The notes below the pieces were generated by a model. The model ran no database searches, was not told the origin of the DNA, and saw only the letters and a program-made list of their open reading frames with translations. A stretch of 64,000 nt of DNA. Origin: Streptomyces wedmorensis (GTDB taxonomy: Bacteria; Actinomycetota; Actinomycetes; Streptomycetales; Streptomycetaceae). Both the position numbers and the translations under genes were made by a program. Positions 35,204 through 44,386 of this stretch are shown in pieces (position 1 is the stretch's first letter; each line of letters begins with the position of its first letter). The DNA is taken from contig NZ_JNWK01000005.1 in assembly GCF_000716445.1 (NCBI RefSeq), positions 372,001-436,000 on the forward strand, read 5' to 3'.

Positions 35204-35857
35204 TCAGTCCGCGACCGGGACCGGCTCCGCCTCGGAGGAGGTCGCGCGCGCCGCCGCCGCCTTCTTGGCGCGGTTCTTGACGACGAGCATCGAGGCGACG
35301 CCGATCAGCACGGCGAGGACGAGGCCGAGCCAGGAGAAGCGCTTCAGCCAGGCCTCGGCGACGACGCCGACCGAGTAGATGACGGCCGTGGTGCCGCCCG
35401 CCCACAGGATGCCGCCGAAGACGTTGGCGATGAGGAACTTCCAGTACGGCATGTGCAGGACACCCGCGAGCGGTCCCGCGAAGATGCGCAGCAGCGCGAT
35501 GAAGCGGCCGAAGAAGACCGCCCACATGCCCCACTTCTGGAAGGAGCTCTCGGCGAGCGCGATGTTGGCCTCGCTGAAGTGCTTGGGGAACCTCTTCCCG
35601 AGCCAGGCGAGGAGTGGCCGGCCGCCCTTGCGGCCGATGGCGTAGCCGATCGAGTCGCCGATGATCGCGCCGGCGGTGGCGCAGGCGCCGAGGACGTAGG
35701 GGTTGATCTCGCCGTGCTGAGAGGCGAGCAGCGCCGAGCTCACGAGCACGATCTCGCCGGGCAGCGGGATGCCCAGGCTCTCCAGGCCGATCACCACTCC
35801 CACCAGGGCGTAGATCGCCACCGCGGGGATCGTCTCCAGCCATTCCTGCACGTGCAA
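35204..35857 (-). CDS. DedA-family membrane protein
   Basis: A 217-residue integral membrane protein of the DedA/VTT superfamily, linked to undecaprenyl-phosphate or phospholipid flipping and envelope homeostasis. Key stretches are the re-entrant ESLGIPLPGE (Glu conserved) and GRFIALLRIFAGPLAG (conserved Arg pair). A basic, Ala-rich tail ends it. A TTG start at 35857 is chosen because GGAGG lies seven bases upstream; GTG at 35851 is 13 bases away. Confidence 0.9.
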   Translation of the reverse strand: MHVQEWLETIPAVAIYALVGVVIGLESLGIPLPGEIVLVSSALLASQHGEINPYVLGACATAGAIIGDSIGYAIGRKGGRPLLAWLGKRFPKHFSEANIALAESSFQKWGMWAVFFGRFIALLRIFAGPLAGVLHMPYWKFLIANVFGGILWAGGTTAVIYSVGVVAEAWLKRFSWLGLVLAVLIGVASMLVVKNRAKKAAAARATSSEAEPVPVAD

Positions 35858-35923
35858 CGCGGTTCCTCCCGTGTCGGCCGCCCGGCGTGCACCGCGTCGG
35901 GCACGCCCGGGCAGCCTATCCGG

Positions 35924-37746
35924 TCAGGACGGACCGACCTCGACGTCCGCCGTGAGTCCTGGGTCACCCGAGGACGCGCCCACCCGAAGCGTCCGGCGGC
36001 CGGTGCCGAGGGTCCAGTCGTGCCGTGCGGTGTCCCAGGAGGACAGCATCCGGGCGGTGACGGCGACGGTCACCCGTCGCCGTTCGCCGGCCGCGAGTTC
36101 CAGGCGCCGGTAGCCGGCGAGCGCCGCGCGCGGCTGGTCGACGCCGAGCGCGGTGAGGTCGGGCGAGGGGCCGACGTACACCTGGGCGACCTCGATACCG
36201 GCGCGGCGGCCGGTGTTGCGGACGGTGAAGGTCACGTCGAGCCCGCCGGACCTGTCGGCCGCCGGGGCGGCCGACAGGTCCTCGTACCCGAACGTGGTGT
36301 ACGAGAGGCCGTGCCCGAAGGGGAAGAGCGGGGTGACGCCCCGGGCCTCGTACCAGCGGTGGCCGACGTGGACACCCTCGGCGTACTCCTCGACGCCGTC
36401 CTCGCCGGGGTGGCGGCGCGGGTCGCCCGCCGTGGGGTGACGGTCCTCGGAGGCCGGGAAGGTCTGGGTGAGGCGGCCGCCGGGGTCGGCGTCGCCGAAG
36501 AGGACGGCGGCCGTGGCGGCCGCCCCCTCCTGCCCGGGGTAGTACATCTGGAGCACGGCGGCGGTCCGGTCCAGCCACGGCATGGTGACGGCCGACAGGT
36601 GTTGAGGACGACGGTGGTACGGGGGTTGGCGGCGGTCACCGCCTGGATCAGGGCCTCCTGGTGGCCCGGGAGGGCGAGGCTCACCCGGTCCTGGCCCTCG
36701 GTGGCGTCCTCGTAGGCGAAGAGCACGACGCTGTGCGCGGCGCGGGCGGTCCGCACGGCCTCGGCGACGTCGGAGGCACGGGTCGCGCCGGTGACCGCGC
36801 GGAGCCTGAAGAGCTGCCCCGCGGGGCCTCCGCGGGCGGTGATCCTCACGTCGTGGGGTCCCGCGGCGAGGCGGCGGGTGACGCGGCGGACGGTGAGGCC
36901 GTCGGGTGCCCGTCCGAGGAGGCCGCCGGCGAAGTACTCGGCGACGCCCTCCCCGACCGGGAAGAGCTCGGTGCCGTCGAGGGTGACGGTGGGACGGGCG
37001 CCGCTGTAGTGGACGAGGAAGGTCCACTCGTCGGGGTCGGTGGCGGTGAGGGGGACCGTACGGCTCCAGGTGGCGCCGGCGGCGACGCGTACGCCCTCCA
37101 GGTCGACGGCAGGCGTCAGCGCGGGCAGCGGCCGGCCGAAGAGGTCCTCGCCGACGGCGTAGGCGACGGTGGCGCCCTCCCCCGCCCTGGCGCGGATGGC
37201 GTCCAGCGGGCTCGCCGCCGCGTCCGGGACGACGTGGGCGCTGCCGCCCCCGCTGACGAAGGGCACGGCCGCCGTGGGGCCGACGACCCGCCCGTAGGCG
37301 CGGGCGAGGCCGGGGTCGAAGGCCGCGGCGAGCATGACGGGCGCGGGCGGGGCCGTCGCCGTCTGCTTCACCCGGATCCCGGCGGGACCGTCGGCGAGCC
37401 GGAGCGGGGGGATGCCGAGCCGGGGCACGCCGGGCACGTGCCCGGCCTGGCCGAGGCTCGCGGGGTCGGCGGCTCCGTGGAGGAGGGACGCCTTCTCGTC
37501 GAGGGTGAGTTGGGCGAGCAGTCCGTCGACGCGGGCGGCTTCGGCGCGCGCCGCGGGCTCCGCGCGGTCCCGTCGGCGGGCCGCCACGGCGGACGGGGCC
37601 GCGGCGGCGAGCGCCGCGCCGCCGGTGAGGGCCAGGAGCAGCGCCCGCTGTGAGAGCCGGGCGCGCCGGCGCGCGGGGCCGGGGCGGGTCGCGGGGCCGT
37701 CCGGCGGGGACGTGGGGGCGTGGTCGGGCGACGGTCCGTCGGACAC
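35924..37746 (-). pseudogene. Decayed GH3 beta-glucosidase
   Basis: The start (GTG 37746, a long Tat-like leader ending near AVAA) and the first GH3 segment (LTLDEKASLLHG, RLADGPAGIRV) are present. At about 37280, GRVVG runs straight into PTAAVPFVSGGGSAHVVP, a segment that normally lies some 300 residues later. The (beta/alpha)8 barrel and its SDW nucleophile are gone. The PA14-like insert and GH3_C follow, then near 36595-36600 the frame shifts by one base: NT is followed by TGTCGGCC where homologues read NTGSAV. Reading resumes as SAVTMPWLDRTAAVLQMYYPGQ through the fibronectin-III-like end. No active enzyme can result. Confidence 0.85.
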
Positions 37747-37855
37747 GCGGTGGCTCCTTCGCGCGGGGTGCGGGCCCGGCCGGGTGCGTCCGTGCCCTGA
37801 GCGCACTATGCGTGCCGGATCGCCCGATTCCGGGCCCGTGGCCCGGAACACGGCC

Positions 37856-37883
37856 GCCCCGCACCCGGAAGGGGGTGCGGGGC
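37856..37883 (-). terminator. Terminator of thioesterase gene
   Basis: Perfect 11-bp arms GCCCCGCACCC (37856-37866) and GGGTGCGGGGC (37873-37883), loop 6 nt, immediately downstream of the minus-strand thioesterase stop at 37902. Confidence 0.65.
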
Positions 37884-37901
37884 GGCGCGCGGGGTTCTCC
37901 G

Positions 37902-38354
37902 TCAGGCGTTCGGGCGGAGGGTCCACAGGACGGTCATCTCGCCGGTGACGGCGCCGTCCTCGCGGGTGATGTCGATCCGGACCGGGAACTCCGGGCGCCG
38001 GCCGGCGTCGAGTTCGGCGACGACCTCGGCGGCGGGGCGGCCGAGGGTGGCGGTGGCCGTGACGACGCCCATGGCCAGCTTCTTGTAGCCGATCTCGGCC
38101 TTGACGGCGAGCGGGACCGCGCGGGTCAGCTGGTCGCCGAAGGCGGCGAGCACGATGGCGCCGCTGGCGGACTCGGCCAGGGTGAACATCGCTCCGGCGT
38201 GCGGGCCGCCGACGTGGTTGTGGTAGGCGGGCTGGTCCGGCAGGCGGACGACGGCGCGCTCGGCGGTGGTCTCCAGGAACTCCAGGTTGAGGGTTCCGGC
38301 CATGGGGACCGTGGCGGCGAGCATCTCGCCGACGGTCATCTGGTCTGCGCTCAT
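37902..38354 (-). CDS. Hotdog-fold thioesterase (PaaI/DUF4442-like)
   Basis: A 150-residue hotdog-fold protein, probably an acyl-CoA thioesterase. NHVGGPHAGAMFTLAESASG is the helix and active-site region (Asn/His and Glu), and the beta strands KAEIGYKKLAMG follow. Homologues are DUF4442 proteins. Substrate unknown. ATG at 38354, divergent from the Pro/Gln-rich membrane protein. Confidence 0.85.
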   Translation of the reverse strand: MSADQMTVGEMLAATVPMAGTLNLEFLETTAERAVVRLPDQPAYHNHVGGPHAGAMFTLAESASGAIVLAAFGDQLTRAVPLAVKAEIGYKKLAMGVVTATATLGRPAAEVVAELDAGRRPEFPVRIDITREDGAVTGEMTVLWTLRPNA

Positions 38355-38436
38355 GGCCGTGATGTTACCCACCAGTAGCAGCGTTGGCCATCCCTCTCGT
38401 GGTCCGACCGGCCCCACACCTCTATGGTTACCGACC

Positions 38437-39543
38437 ATGTGGCCAGGACAGCAGCCGCCCGGGGGCGAGCAGAACCCGCAGGACCAGAGTCAGAACCCCT
38501 ACCAGCAGTCGGGGTACCAGCAGCCGAACCCGTACCAGCAGCCGCCGACGCAGCCCGGCTACCCGCAGCAGCCGCCGGCGCAGCCGGGGTACCCGCAGCA
38601 GCCGCCGACGTATCCGCAGCAGGGGTACGCCCAGCAGCCCGGCTACGGACAGCCGAACCCGTACCAGCAGCCGACGGTGCCGCAGCAGTACGCGGTGCCG
38701 GCCCCGGGACAGCCCGGCGGTCCCGGCGACGGGAAGAAGAAGCAGACGACGCTCGTCGCGATCGTCGCCGCGACCGCGGTGGTCGTCGCGGCCGGCGTCA
38801 CCGGCTACCTGGTGCTCGGCAAGGACGACGACAAGACGCCGAACGCCGACGACAAGAAGCCGACCGTGACGGCCGGCGTGCCGACGGACCCGACGGCCAC
38901 GCCCAGCACCTCGCCGTCGCTCGACAACCCCCGCGACGGCGCTGCCCAGCAGCCGACGATCCCGGGCTGGAAGGTCGTCTTCAACCCGAAGTACGGCACC
39001 CTCTTCGACGTACCGCCCGAGTGGGAGGTGCTGAAGACGGGCATGATCACGTACTTCGACGACGAGAAGAAGAACGACGGCACCCCGCTCGTCACCATGT
39101 CCAGCCCCGCGCGCTACAAGAGCAAGTGGTGCACCTTCGACACCGACAAGAACGGCACCGAGGAGACCTGGGGCCTGAGCACCGCCGGCACCAAGGGCGG
39201 TCAGGGCGCCAAGAGCACCTCCGACGCGGCGCGCAGCGAGGCGGGGACGTGGGTGTGGGGCGGTTACGCGCAGCACATGCCGCAGAGCACCATCAAGATC
39301 ACCAAGCCCGTGCCGTACACGACCAAGTCCGGTCTCACCGGACACATGGCGACCGCCACGGCGCCGAACGTCAAGAAGCGCAACAAGTGCGAGACGGACG
39401 GCAAGTCGATCGCCTTCACGTTCAAGAACGCGGCGGGCGACTTCAGCACCTGGGTGCTCTACGCCGCGGACGGCGTCCAGGACGAGCTGCCCGACGCCAC
39501 CATCCAGCAGATCCTCTCCACGGTCCGGCTCTCCGGTTCCTGA
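38437..39543 (+). CDS. Membrane-anchored protein with Pro/Gln/Tyr-rich N-terminus
   Basis: A 368-residue protein. Residues 1-95 are disordered repeats of PGYPQQPP/NPYQQP; residues about 103-125 form one transmembrane helix (TTLVAIVAATAVVVAAGVTG) after KKK, so the N-terminus is cytoplasmic. The extracellular part (from about 126) has a Thr/Pro/Asp linker and a folded domain with four Cys-containing stretches (KSKWCTF, RNKCET). It has the layout of streptomycete proteins of unknown function with DUF2510-like heads. A TATGGT element ends 8 bases before the ATG. Confidence 0.82.
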   Translation: MWPGQQPPGGEQNPQDQSQNPYQQSGYQQPNPYQQPPTQPGYPQQPPAQPGYPQQPPTYPQQGYAQQPGYGQPNPYQQPTVPQQYAVPAPGQPGGPGDGKKKQTTLVAIVAATAVVVAAGVTGYLVLGKDDDKTPNADDKKPTVTAGVPTDPTATPSTSPSLDNPRDGAAQQPTIPGWKVVFNPKYGTLFDVPPEWEVLKTGMITYFDDEKKNDGTPLVTMSSPARYKSKWCTFDTDKNGTEETWGLSTAGTKGGQGAKSTSDAARSEAGTWVWGGYAQHMPQSTIKITKPVPYTTKSGLTGHMATATAPNVKKRNKCETDGKSIAFTFKNAAGDFSTWVLYAADGVQDELPDATIQQILSTVRLSGS

Positions 39544-39640
39544 CGGATCGGCTCCGGTCCCGGGCGGCTCCGTCCGGATCCGTCCGGATCCGCACCGGCC
39601 GCGTCCGGTTATCGGTTTGGCAGGAGGGGGAGGCGGCAGG

Positions 39641-39646
39641 GATAGT
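39641..39646 (+). promoter_or_regulatory. -10 element of leaderless MFS gene
   Basis: GATAGT lies 6 nt before GTG 39653. A GGAGGGGGAGG run (39623-39633) lies too far upstream to be its Shine-Dalgarno. Confidence 0.4.
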
Positions 39647-39652
39647 CCCGGA

Positions 39653-40975
39653 GTGACGAAACCCGCCGACTCCCCCGCCTCCCCCGGCCGCGCCCCCACC
39701 CGGCGCCCCGAATGGGCGGGCCGCAACTACATCCTGCTGACCGCCGCCACCGTCGTGACCAACCTCGGCGCGAACGGCGCGCTGATCGCCACGGCCTGGG
39801 CGGTCTTCGACGCCGGCGGCGACCCGGGCGACGTGGGACTCGTGGCGATGGCGCGTTTCCTCCCGCTCGTCCTCTTCCTGCTCATCGGCGGCGCCGTCGC
39901 GGACCGGATACCCCGCCACCGGGTGATGGTCGCCGCCAACGCCCTCAACTGCGTATCGCAGGCCGTCTTCGCGGCACTCGTCCTCTCCGGCGAGGCGCAG
40001 ATCTGGCAGATGATGGCGCTCACCGCGCTCTGCGGCACCGGCCAGGCCTTCTTCAACCCCGCGGCCGAGGCCATGCTGATGGCCAGCGTCACGGGCGAGC
40101 AGGCGAGCAGGGCCTTCGCCGTGTACCGGATGGCCATGCACGGCGCCAGCATCGGCGGGGCCGCGCTCGGCGGCGCGCTGGTCGCGTTCATCGGTCCGGG
40201 CTGGGTCCTCGCGATCGACGCGCTCGCGTTCGCCGTGGCGGGCGGCCTCCGCGCCTTCCTCGACGTGCGCGGCGTCCCGGAGCGCGCCCCGAGCGCCGGC
40301 CTCTTCGCCGACCTGCGGGAAGGCTGGCAGGAGTTCATCGGACGCCCCTGGCTGTGGTCGATCGTCGCCCAGTTCTCCGTGGTGGTGGCCCTGATCGGCG
40401 CGGTCGACTCGGTGTTCGGACCGCTGGTCGCCCGCGACCACCTGGGCGGCTCGCGCCCCTGGGGCCTCGCGCTCGCCGCGTACGGCGTCGGGACCGTCGC
40501 GGGCGCCGTCCTGATGACCCGCTGGAAGCCCCGCCGGCTGCTGTTCGTCGGGACCCTGTGCGTCTTCCCGATCGCGCTGCCCTCGGCGGCGCTCGCCGTG
40601 CCGCTGGACGCCGCGGGACTGACGGTGGCGATGTTCGTCAGCGGCATGGCCATCGAGGTCTTCGGCGTCTCGTGGATGACGACCATGCACCAGGAGATCC
40701 CGGAGGAGAAACTGTCCCGGGTCACGGCCTACGACTGGTTCGGCTCCACGGCCCTGCTGCCGCTGTCCACCGCGCTCGCAGGCCCGGCGGAGTCCGCCTT
40801 CGGCCGCAGCACCGCGCTGTGGGGCGCGGCGGCCCTGATGGTGATCGTCACCGCGCTCGTCCTGCTGGTGCCGGACGTGCGGAACCTGACCCGGCGTCCG
40901 CACACGCAGGAGGTCGCGGGCGCCGCGCCGGAACCCTCAGCCGATGCCGAAGGCGCCGTCCGGGGGAACGGGTGA
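39653..40975 (+). CDS. MFS exporter (EntS-like)
   Basis: A 440-residue major-facilitator permease with twelve hydrophobic segments. The loop motif GGAVADRIPRHRVM (motif A) lies after helix 2, and the group MFS_3/EntS-like is suggested by AYDWFGSTALLPLS and FFNPAAEAML. Drug or siderophore export is typical. GTG at 39653 (VTKPADSP). The last 39 bases overlap the convergent spermidine-synthase-like gene. Confidence 0.9.
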   Translation: MTKPADSPASPGRAPTRRPEWAGRNYILLTAATVVTNLGANGALIATAWAVFDAGGDPGDVGLVAMARFLPLVLFLLIGGAVADRIPRHRVMVAANALNCVSQAVFAALVLSGEAQIWQMMALTALCGTGQAFFNPAAEAMLMASVTGEQASRAFAVYRMAMHGASIGGAALGGALVAFIGPGWVLAIDALAFAVAGGLRAFLDVRGVPERAPSAGLFADLREGWQEFIGRPWLWSIVAQFSVVVALIGAVDSVFGPLVARDHLGGSRPWGLALAAYGVGTVAGAVLMTRWKPRRLLFVGTLCVFPIALPSAALAVPLDAAGLTVAMFVSGMAIEVFGVSWMTTMHQEIPEEKLSRVTAYDWFGSTALLPLSTALAGPAESAFGRSTALWGAAALMVIVTALVLLVPDVRNLTRRPHTQEVAGAAPEPSADAEGAVRGNG

Positions 40976-41782
40976 CGGTACGGCCCCGGCGTCCCTGACC
41001 GGTTCCGCGTCCCCGGTGAACCGGTCCAGGGTCGCCCCGTGCTCCACGCGCGCGGGGAAGGCGTCCGCGGCCACCCGGCGCGCGAGGTGCGCGGTGTCGA
41101 TCTCGCGGCCGGAGGCGACGAGGACGGCGTTCCCGAAGCGGCGGCCGCGCAGCACGGCCGGCTCGGCGACGAGCGCCAGCTCGGGGAAGACGGCGGCGAA
41201 CGTGGCGACCTGGGAGCGCAGGAACGCGAAGGGCGCGCCGTCCGCCAGGTTGGCGGCGTAGACGCCGCCGGGCCGCAGCACCCGCCGCACCTCGCGCGCG
41301 TACTCCACGGAGGTGAGGTGCGCCGGCACCCTTGAGCCCCCGAAGACGTCGCCCACGATCAGATCGGCCGACGCGCCGGGCGCCGCCTCCAGCCAGCCGC
41401 GCGCGTCCGCTCCGTGCACGGCGACCCCGGAGCCCGCAGGCAGGGGCAGGTGCTCGGCGACCAGGTCGAGGAGGCCGCGGTCCGCCTCGACGACGTCCTG
41501 CCGCGAGCCGGGCCGTGTGACGGCGACGTACCGCGGCAGGGAGAGGCCTCCGCCGCCCAGGTGCAGAACGTCCAGGGGCTCGCCCTCCACGGCCGCGCCG
41601 TCGACGACGTGGGCGAGGCGCCGCGCGTACTCGAACTCCAGGTACGCCGGATCGTCCAGGTCCACGTACGACTGCGGCGCGTCGTCGACCGTCAGGATCC
41701 ACGCCCGCTCCCGGTCCACATCGGGCATGAGGCGCGCGGTGCCCTGGTCGACCTGGCGGATGACGGGGATGTGCTCGTTCAC
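40937..41782 (-). CDS. Spermidine-synthase-like (fused methyltransferase fold) protein
   Basis: A 281-residue Rossmann-fold protein of the spermidine-synthase-like family. The SAM-binding loop is LHLGGGGLSLPRYVA, with VEADRGLLDLVAEHL, DARGWL and DLIVGDVFGG following. The catalytic Asp of true aminopropyltransferases is in the D-V-F-G-G region, so activity on polyamines is uncertain. GTG at 41782. Such stand-alone copies are common in actinobacteria with unassigned roles. Confidence 0.85.
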   Translation of the reverse strand: MNEHIPVIRQVDQGTARLMPDVDRERAWILTVDDAPQSYVDLDDPAYLEFEYARRLAHVVDGAAVEGEPLDVLHLGGGGLSLPRYVAVTRPGSRQDVVEADRGLLDLVAEHLPLPAGSGVAVHGADARGWLEAAPGASADLIVGDVFGGSRVPAHLTSVEYAREVRRVLRPGGVYAANLADGAPFAFLRSQVATFAAVFPELALVAEPAVLRGRRFGNAVLVASGREIDTAHLARRVAADAFPARVEHGATLDRFTGDAEPVRDAGAVPSPVPPDGAFGIG

Positions 41783-41851
41783 ACCCTCATTGTGCCGGTG
41801 TCCGGAGCCGGGCCGGTGTCCGGAGCCGGGCCGGCGTCCGGGCCCGGGCCG

Positions 41852-42706
41852 TCAGCCGGTCCAGACGGCGGCGACCGCCTCGGCGTGGGCGGCCGCCTGG
41901 GCCCTCCCCGCACGGGCCGCGGCGGGCGTGCGGGCGGGGTCGAGCACCCGGCCGCCGAACGCGGCGCGGGACGCGGCGTCGGGAACGATCACGACGACGC
42001 GGGCGCCCCCGGCCGCGAGGTCGGCGCCCTGCCGGGCCGGGGAGAGGACGACCTTGCTGCCCCGCGCGCTCGGGGCGATGACGACGACCCGGTCGTGTCC
42101 GGCGGCGAGATGGGCGTTGGCGGTGGAGTGGATCCCGCCGTCGATCCACCGGCGCCCGCCGATCGTGGCCGGCGGCCAGGCGCCCGGGATGGCGCAGCTG
42201 GCGGTCACGGCGTCCACCAGCGGGACGCCGCTGTCGGCGCCGTACGCGGTGAGTTCACCGCTCTCCGCGTCGACGGCGGTGACCAGGAGCCGTCCGGGCC
42301 AGTCGGTGACGCCGCCGAGCCGCTCGCCGACGGTCGCGCGGCGGGCGGCCTCGTCCACGGTGCGGGCCCGTAGCGCGAGCCGCCCGAGCCGCCGTCCGTA
42401 CGCCTCCGGGGTGCGCGAGCCGAGGACGGCGAGGGCGTACCGGAGCACGAGCCCCGGACCGAAGCGGGCGGCGGGCTCGGTGACTTCGCCGCTCACCTGC
42501 CGCGCGTACAGCTCGTCCAGACTCCGGTCACCGGCGGCGATCCGGGCGCCGACGACCGCACCCGCGGAGCTGCCCACGATCAGGTCCGCCGTGCCGAGGT
42601 CGACACCGGCGTCGGCGAGCCCCCGCAGGACCCCCGTCTCCCATCCCGCACCGACGAGCCCGCCCGCCCCGAGAACCAGCGCCGTCCGCTTCTCCGTCCG
42701 CGTCAT
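41852..42706 (-). CDS. Patatin-like phospholipase
   Basis: A 284-residue serine lipase/acyl hydrolase of the patatin family. The oxyanion loop is GAGGLVGAGWETG, the nucleophile is S47 in GSSAG, and the dyad Asp is in RRWIDGGIHS. Substrates are phospholipids or acylglycerols in the family. ATG at 42706. No signal peptide. It is transcribed away from the AlkD-like gene end. Confidence 0.9.
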   Translation of the reverse strand: MTRTEKRTALVLGAGGLVGAGWETGVLRGLADAGVDLGTADLIVGSSAGAVVGARIAAGDRSLDELYARQVSGEVTEPAARFGPGLVLRYALAVLGSRTPEAYGRRLGRLALRARTVDEAARRATVGERLGGVTDWPGRLLVTAVDAESGELTAYGADSGVPLVDAVTASCAIPGAWPPATIGGRRWIDGGIHSTANAHLAAGHDRVVVIAPSARGSKVVLSPARQGADLAAGGARVVVIVPDAASRAAFGGRVLDPARTPAAARAGRAQAAAHAEAVAAVWTG

Positions 42707-42753
42707 GTGCCCAGTGTGGCACCGCTGTTGGGCCGGGACGCGGCAGGGTGCGG

Positions 42754-43485
42754 TCAGAGGTTCTTGAGGGCCTCGCGGACGGAGAGCGGGGACAGCCGCG
42801 CGTCGTGCGCGGCGACGAAGGCGCGGACCTCGGCGGGGGCGGTCTTGCCGTACTCGCGCAGGCTCCAGCCGATCGCCTTGCGGAGGAAGAAGTCGGTGTC
42901 GGCAGCGCGGCGCAGGCAGTAGGAGAACAGCCGGTCGACGTCGGTCGCGTCCTTGAAGCGGAGCTGGTGCAGGAGCGCCGTGCGGGCCACCCACAGGTCG
43001 TCGTCCTCGATCCACTCGTCCATGCGGGCCGCGAGGGACGGGTCGGCGGCGACGAGACCGCCGACGACATGGGCCGCGAGGTGGTCGACGGTGTCCCACC
43101 AGGAGACGGTGGTGACGAGCCGTCGGGCGACGGGCAGGAAACCCGAGGAGCAGCGCTTCACATGGCGGCGCAGGTAGTCGACGGCGAAGTAGTGGTACTC
43201 GCGCTCGGGCAGGGCGAAGCACCGCAGGGCGATCGCCGCGCAGTCGCGCTCGTCGGGGCGCGGGGTGCCGTCCAGGACGGTACGGGAGAGCGCGCGGCGC
43301 TCCGGTGTGCGCACCCCGAGGAACGGGGCCACGCCCTTCATGTAGGCGACCATCTCCTGCGCCCGGAAGGGGTTCCCCGCGGCCGGGTAGACGGTGGTGA
43401 GCCGCTCCAGGACGGTGTCGGCGAGGGCGCTGTCGGGCGGCACCGGGCCGACGGGTACGCCGGTGGTGGGGGCGGGGTGGGTCAT
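42754..43485 (-). CDS. AlkD-like DNA alkylation repair protein
   Basis: A 243-residue HEAT-like repeat DNA glycosylase homologue that removes alkylated purines in characterised members. Conserved elements are VRTPERRAL, YHYFAVDYLRRH, TTVSWWDTVDHLA and FFLRKAIGWSLREYGK. ATG at 43485 follows GAGGG. A long GC-rich hairpin lies 26-62 bp upstream, in its probable 5' leader. Confidence 0.9.
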   Translation of the reverse strand: MTHPAPTTGVPVGPVPPDSALADTVLERLTTVYPAAGNPFRAQEMVAYMKGVAPFLGVRTPERRALSRTVLDGTPRPDERDCAAIALRCFALPEREYHYFAVDYLRRHVKRCSSGFLPVARRLVTTVSWWDTVDHLAAHVVGGLVAADPSLAARMDEWIEDDDLWVARTALLHQLRFKDATDVDRLFSYCLRRAADTDFFLRKAIGWSLREYGKTAPAEVRAFVAAHDARLSPLSVREALKNL

Positions 43486-43510
43486 GGGGCCCTCTCGGTC
43501 ACGGCACTCC

Positions 43511-43547
43511 CCGGGCGGCCCGGAGTACGGCACTCCGGGCCGCCCGG
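43511..43547. promoter_or_regulatory. 16-bp-arm hairpin in divergent promoter region
   Basis: CCGGGCGGCCCGGAGT (43511-43526) and ACTCCGGGCCGCCCGG (43532-43547) are perfect arms with a 5-nt loop ACGGC. It lies between the divergent AlkD-like and VTT genes, so it is not an ordinary end-of-gene terminator. Confidence 0.6.
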
Positions 43548-43576
43548 ACGGACATGACGCACATTACGGCGATCAT

Positions 43577-43596
43577 ACGGACGCGTCCGTTACTCT
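43577..43596 (+). promoter_or_regulatory. Operator palindrome next to -10 of VTT gene
   Basis: ACGGACGCGTCCGT (43577-43590) is a perfect 14-bp palindrome and abuts TACTCT (43591-43596), the -10 of a leaderless mRNA 6 nt before ATG 43603. A repressor bound here would block the promoter. Confidence 0.55.
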
Positions 43597-43602
43597 CCCC
43601 GA

Positions 43603-44358
43603 ATGCTCGCCCCCGTCCCCCGGCCGCCGGGCTCCCTCGCCGTCCGCTGCTCCCGGGCCCTCCTCTCGCCCCGCTCGCGACTCTCCGTGCTCGCGCTGCT
43701 GCTGCTCACGGCGGCGTCCCTGGTGGTGCTCTACGAACCCCAGCGGCTGCTCGCCTCGGGTTGGCCGCCGCAGACAAGCGGTGCCGGGGCGGTGGTGCTC
43801 TTCGGTCTCGCGTACGGGGTCTGCACGGCGGCCTTCGTACCGCGGCCGGTGCTGAACCTGGCGGCGGGAGCGCTCTTCGGCTCGGCGTTCGGCCTGACGG
43901 CCGCGGTCGCGGGGACGGTCCTCGGGGCGGGGATCTCCTTCACGCTCGGGCGGTTCCTGGGGCAGGACGCGCTGAGGCCGCTGCTGCGCGGCCGCTGGCT
44001 GACGGCCGCGGACGGACAGCTGAGCCGGCACGGCTTCCGTTCGATGCTGGCCATCCGGCTGTTCCCCGGTGTGCCGTTCGCGGCGGCCAACTACTGCGCG
44101 GCGGTCTCCCGCATGGGGTACGTGCCGTTCCTCCTGGCGACAGCGCTCGGCTCGGTGCCGAACACGGCGGCGTACGTGGTGGCCGGCGCCCAGGCCGGTA
44201 CGCCGGGCTCGCCGGCCTTCCTGTTCTCGGCCGGGTTCATCGTCCTGTCCGGTCTCGGCGGGGCGGTCGTGGCCTGGCGCAAGCGGCACGGACTGCGCGC
44301 TCCGGTTCCGGCCCGGGAACGGGAGCCGGAGCCGGAGCCGGTGGGCGGCGTCCGCTGA
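43603..44358 (+). CDS. VTT-domain (TVP38/TMEM64) membrane protein
   Basis: A 251-residue integral membrane protein of the DedA/VTT superfamily. The conserved core is FVPRPVLNLAAGALFG, GTVLGAGISFTLGRFLG and IRLFPGVPFAAANYCAAVS, with two further C-terminal helices and a charged EPEPEP tail. VTT proteins are linked to lipid scrambling. ATG at 43603 is leaderless by promoter spacing. Confidence 0.88.
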   Translation: MLAPVPRPPGSLAVRCSRALLSPRSRLSVLALLLLTAASLVVLYEPQRLLASGWPPQTSGAGAVVLFGLAYGVCTAAFVPRPVLNLAAGALFGSAFGLTAAVAGTVLGAGISFTLGRFLGQDALRPLLRGRWLTAADGQLSRHGFRSMLAIRLFPGVPFAAANYCAAVSRMGYVPFLLATALGSVPNTAAYVVAGAQAGTPGSPAFLFSAGFIVLSGLGGAVVAWRKRHGLRAPVPAREREPEPEPVGGVR

Positions 44359-44386
44359 GCCGTCGGGACGCGCGCGGGACCGGACG

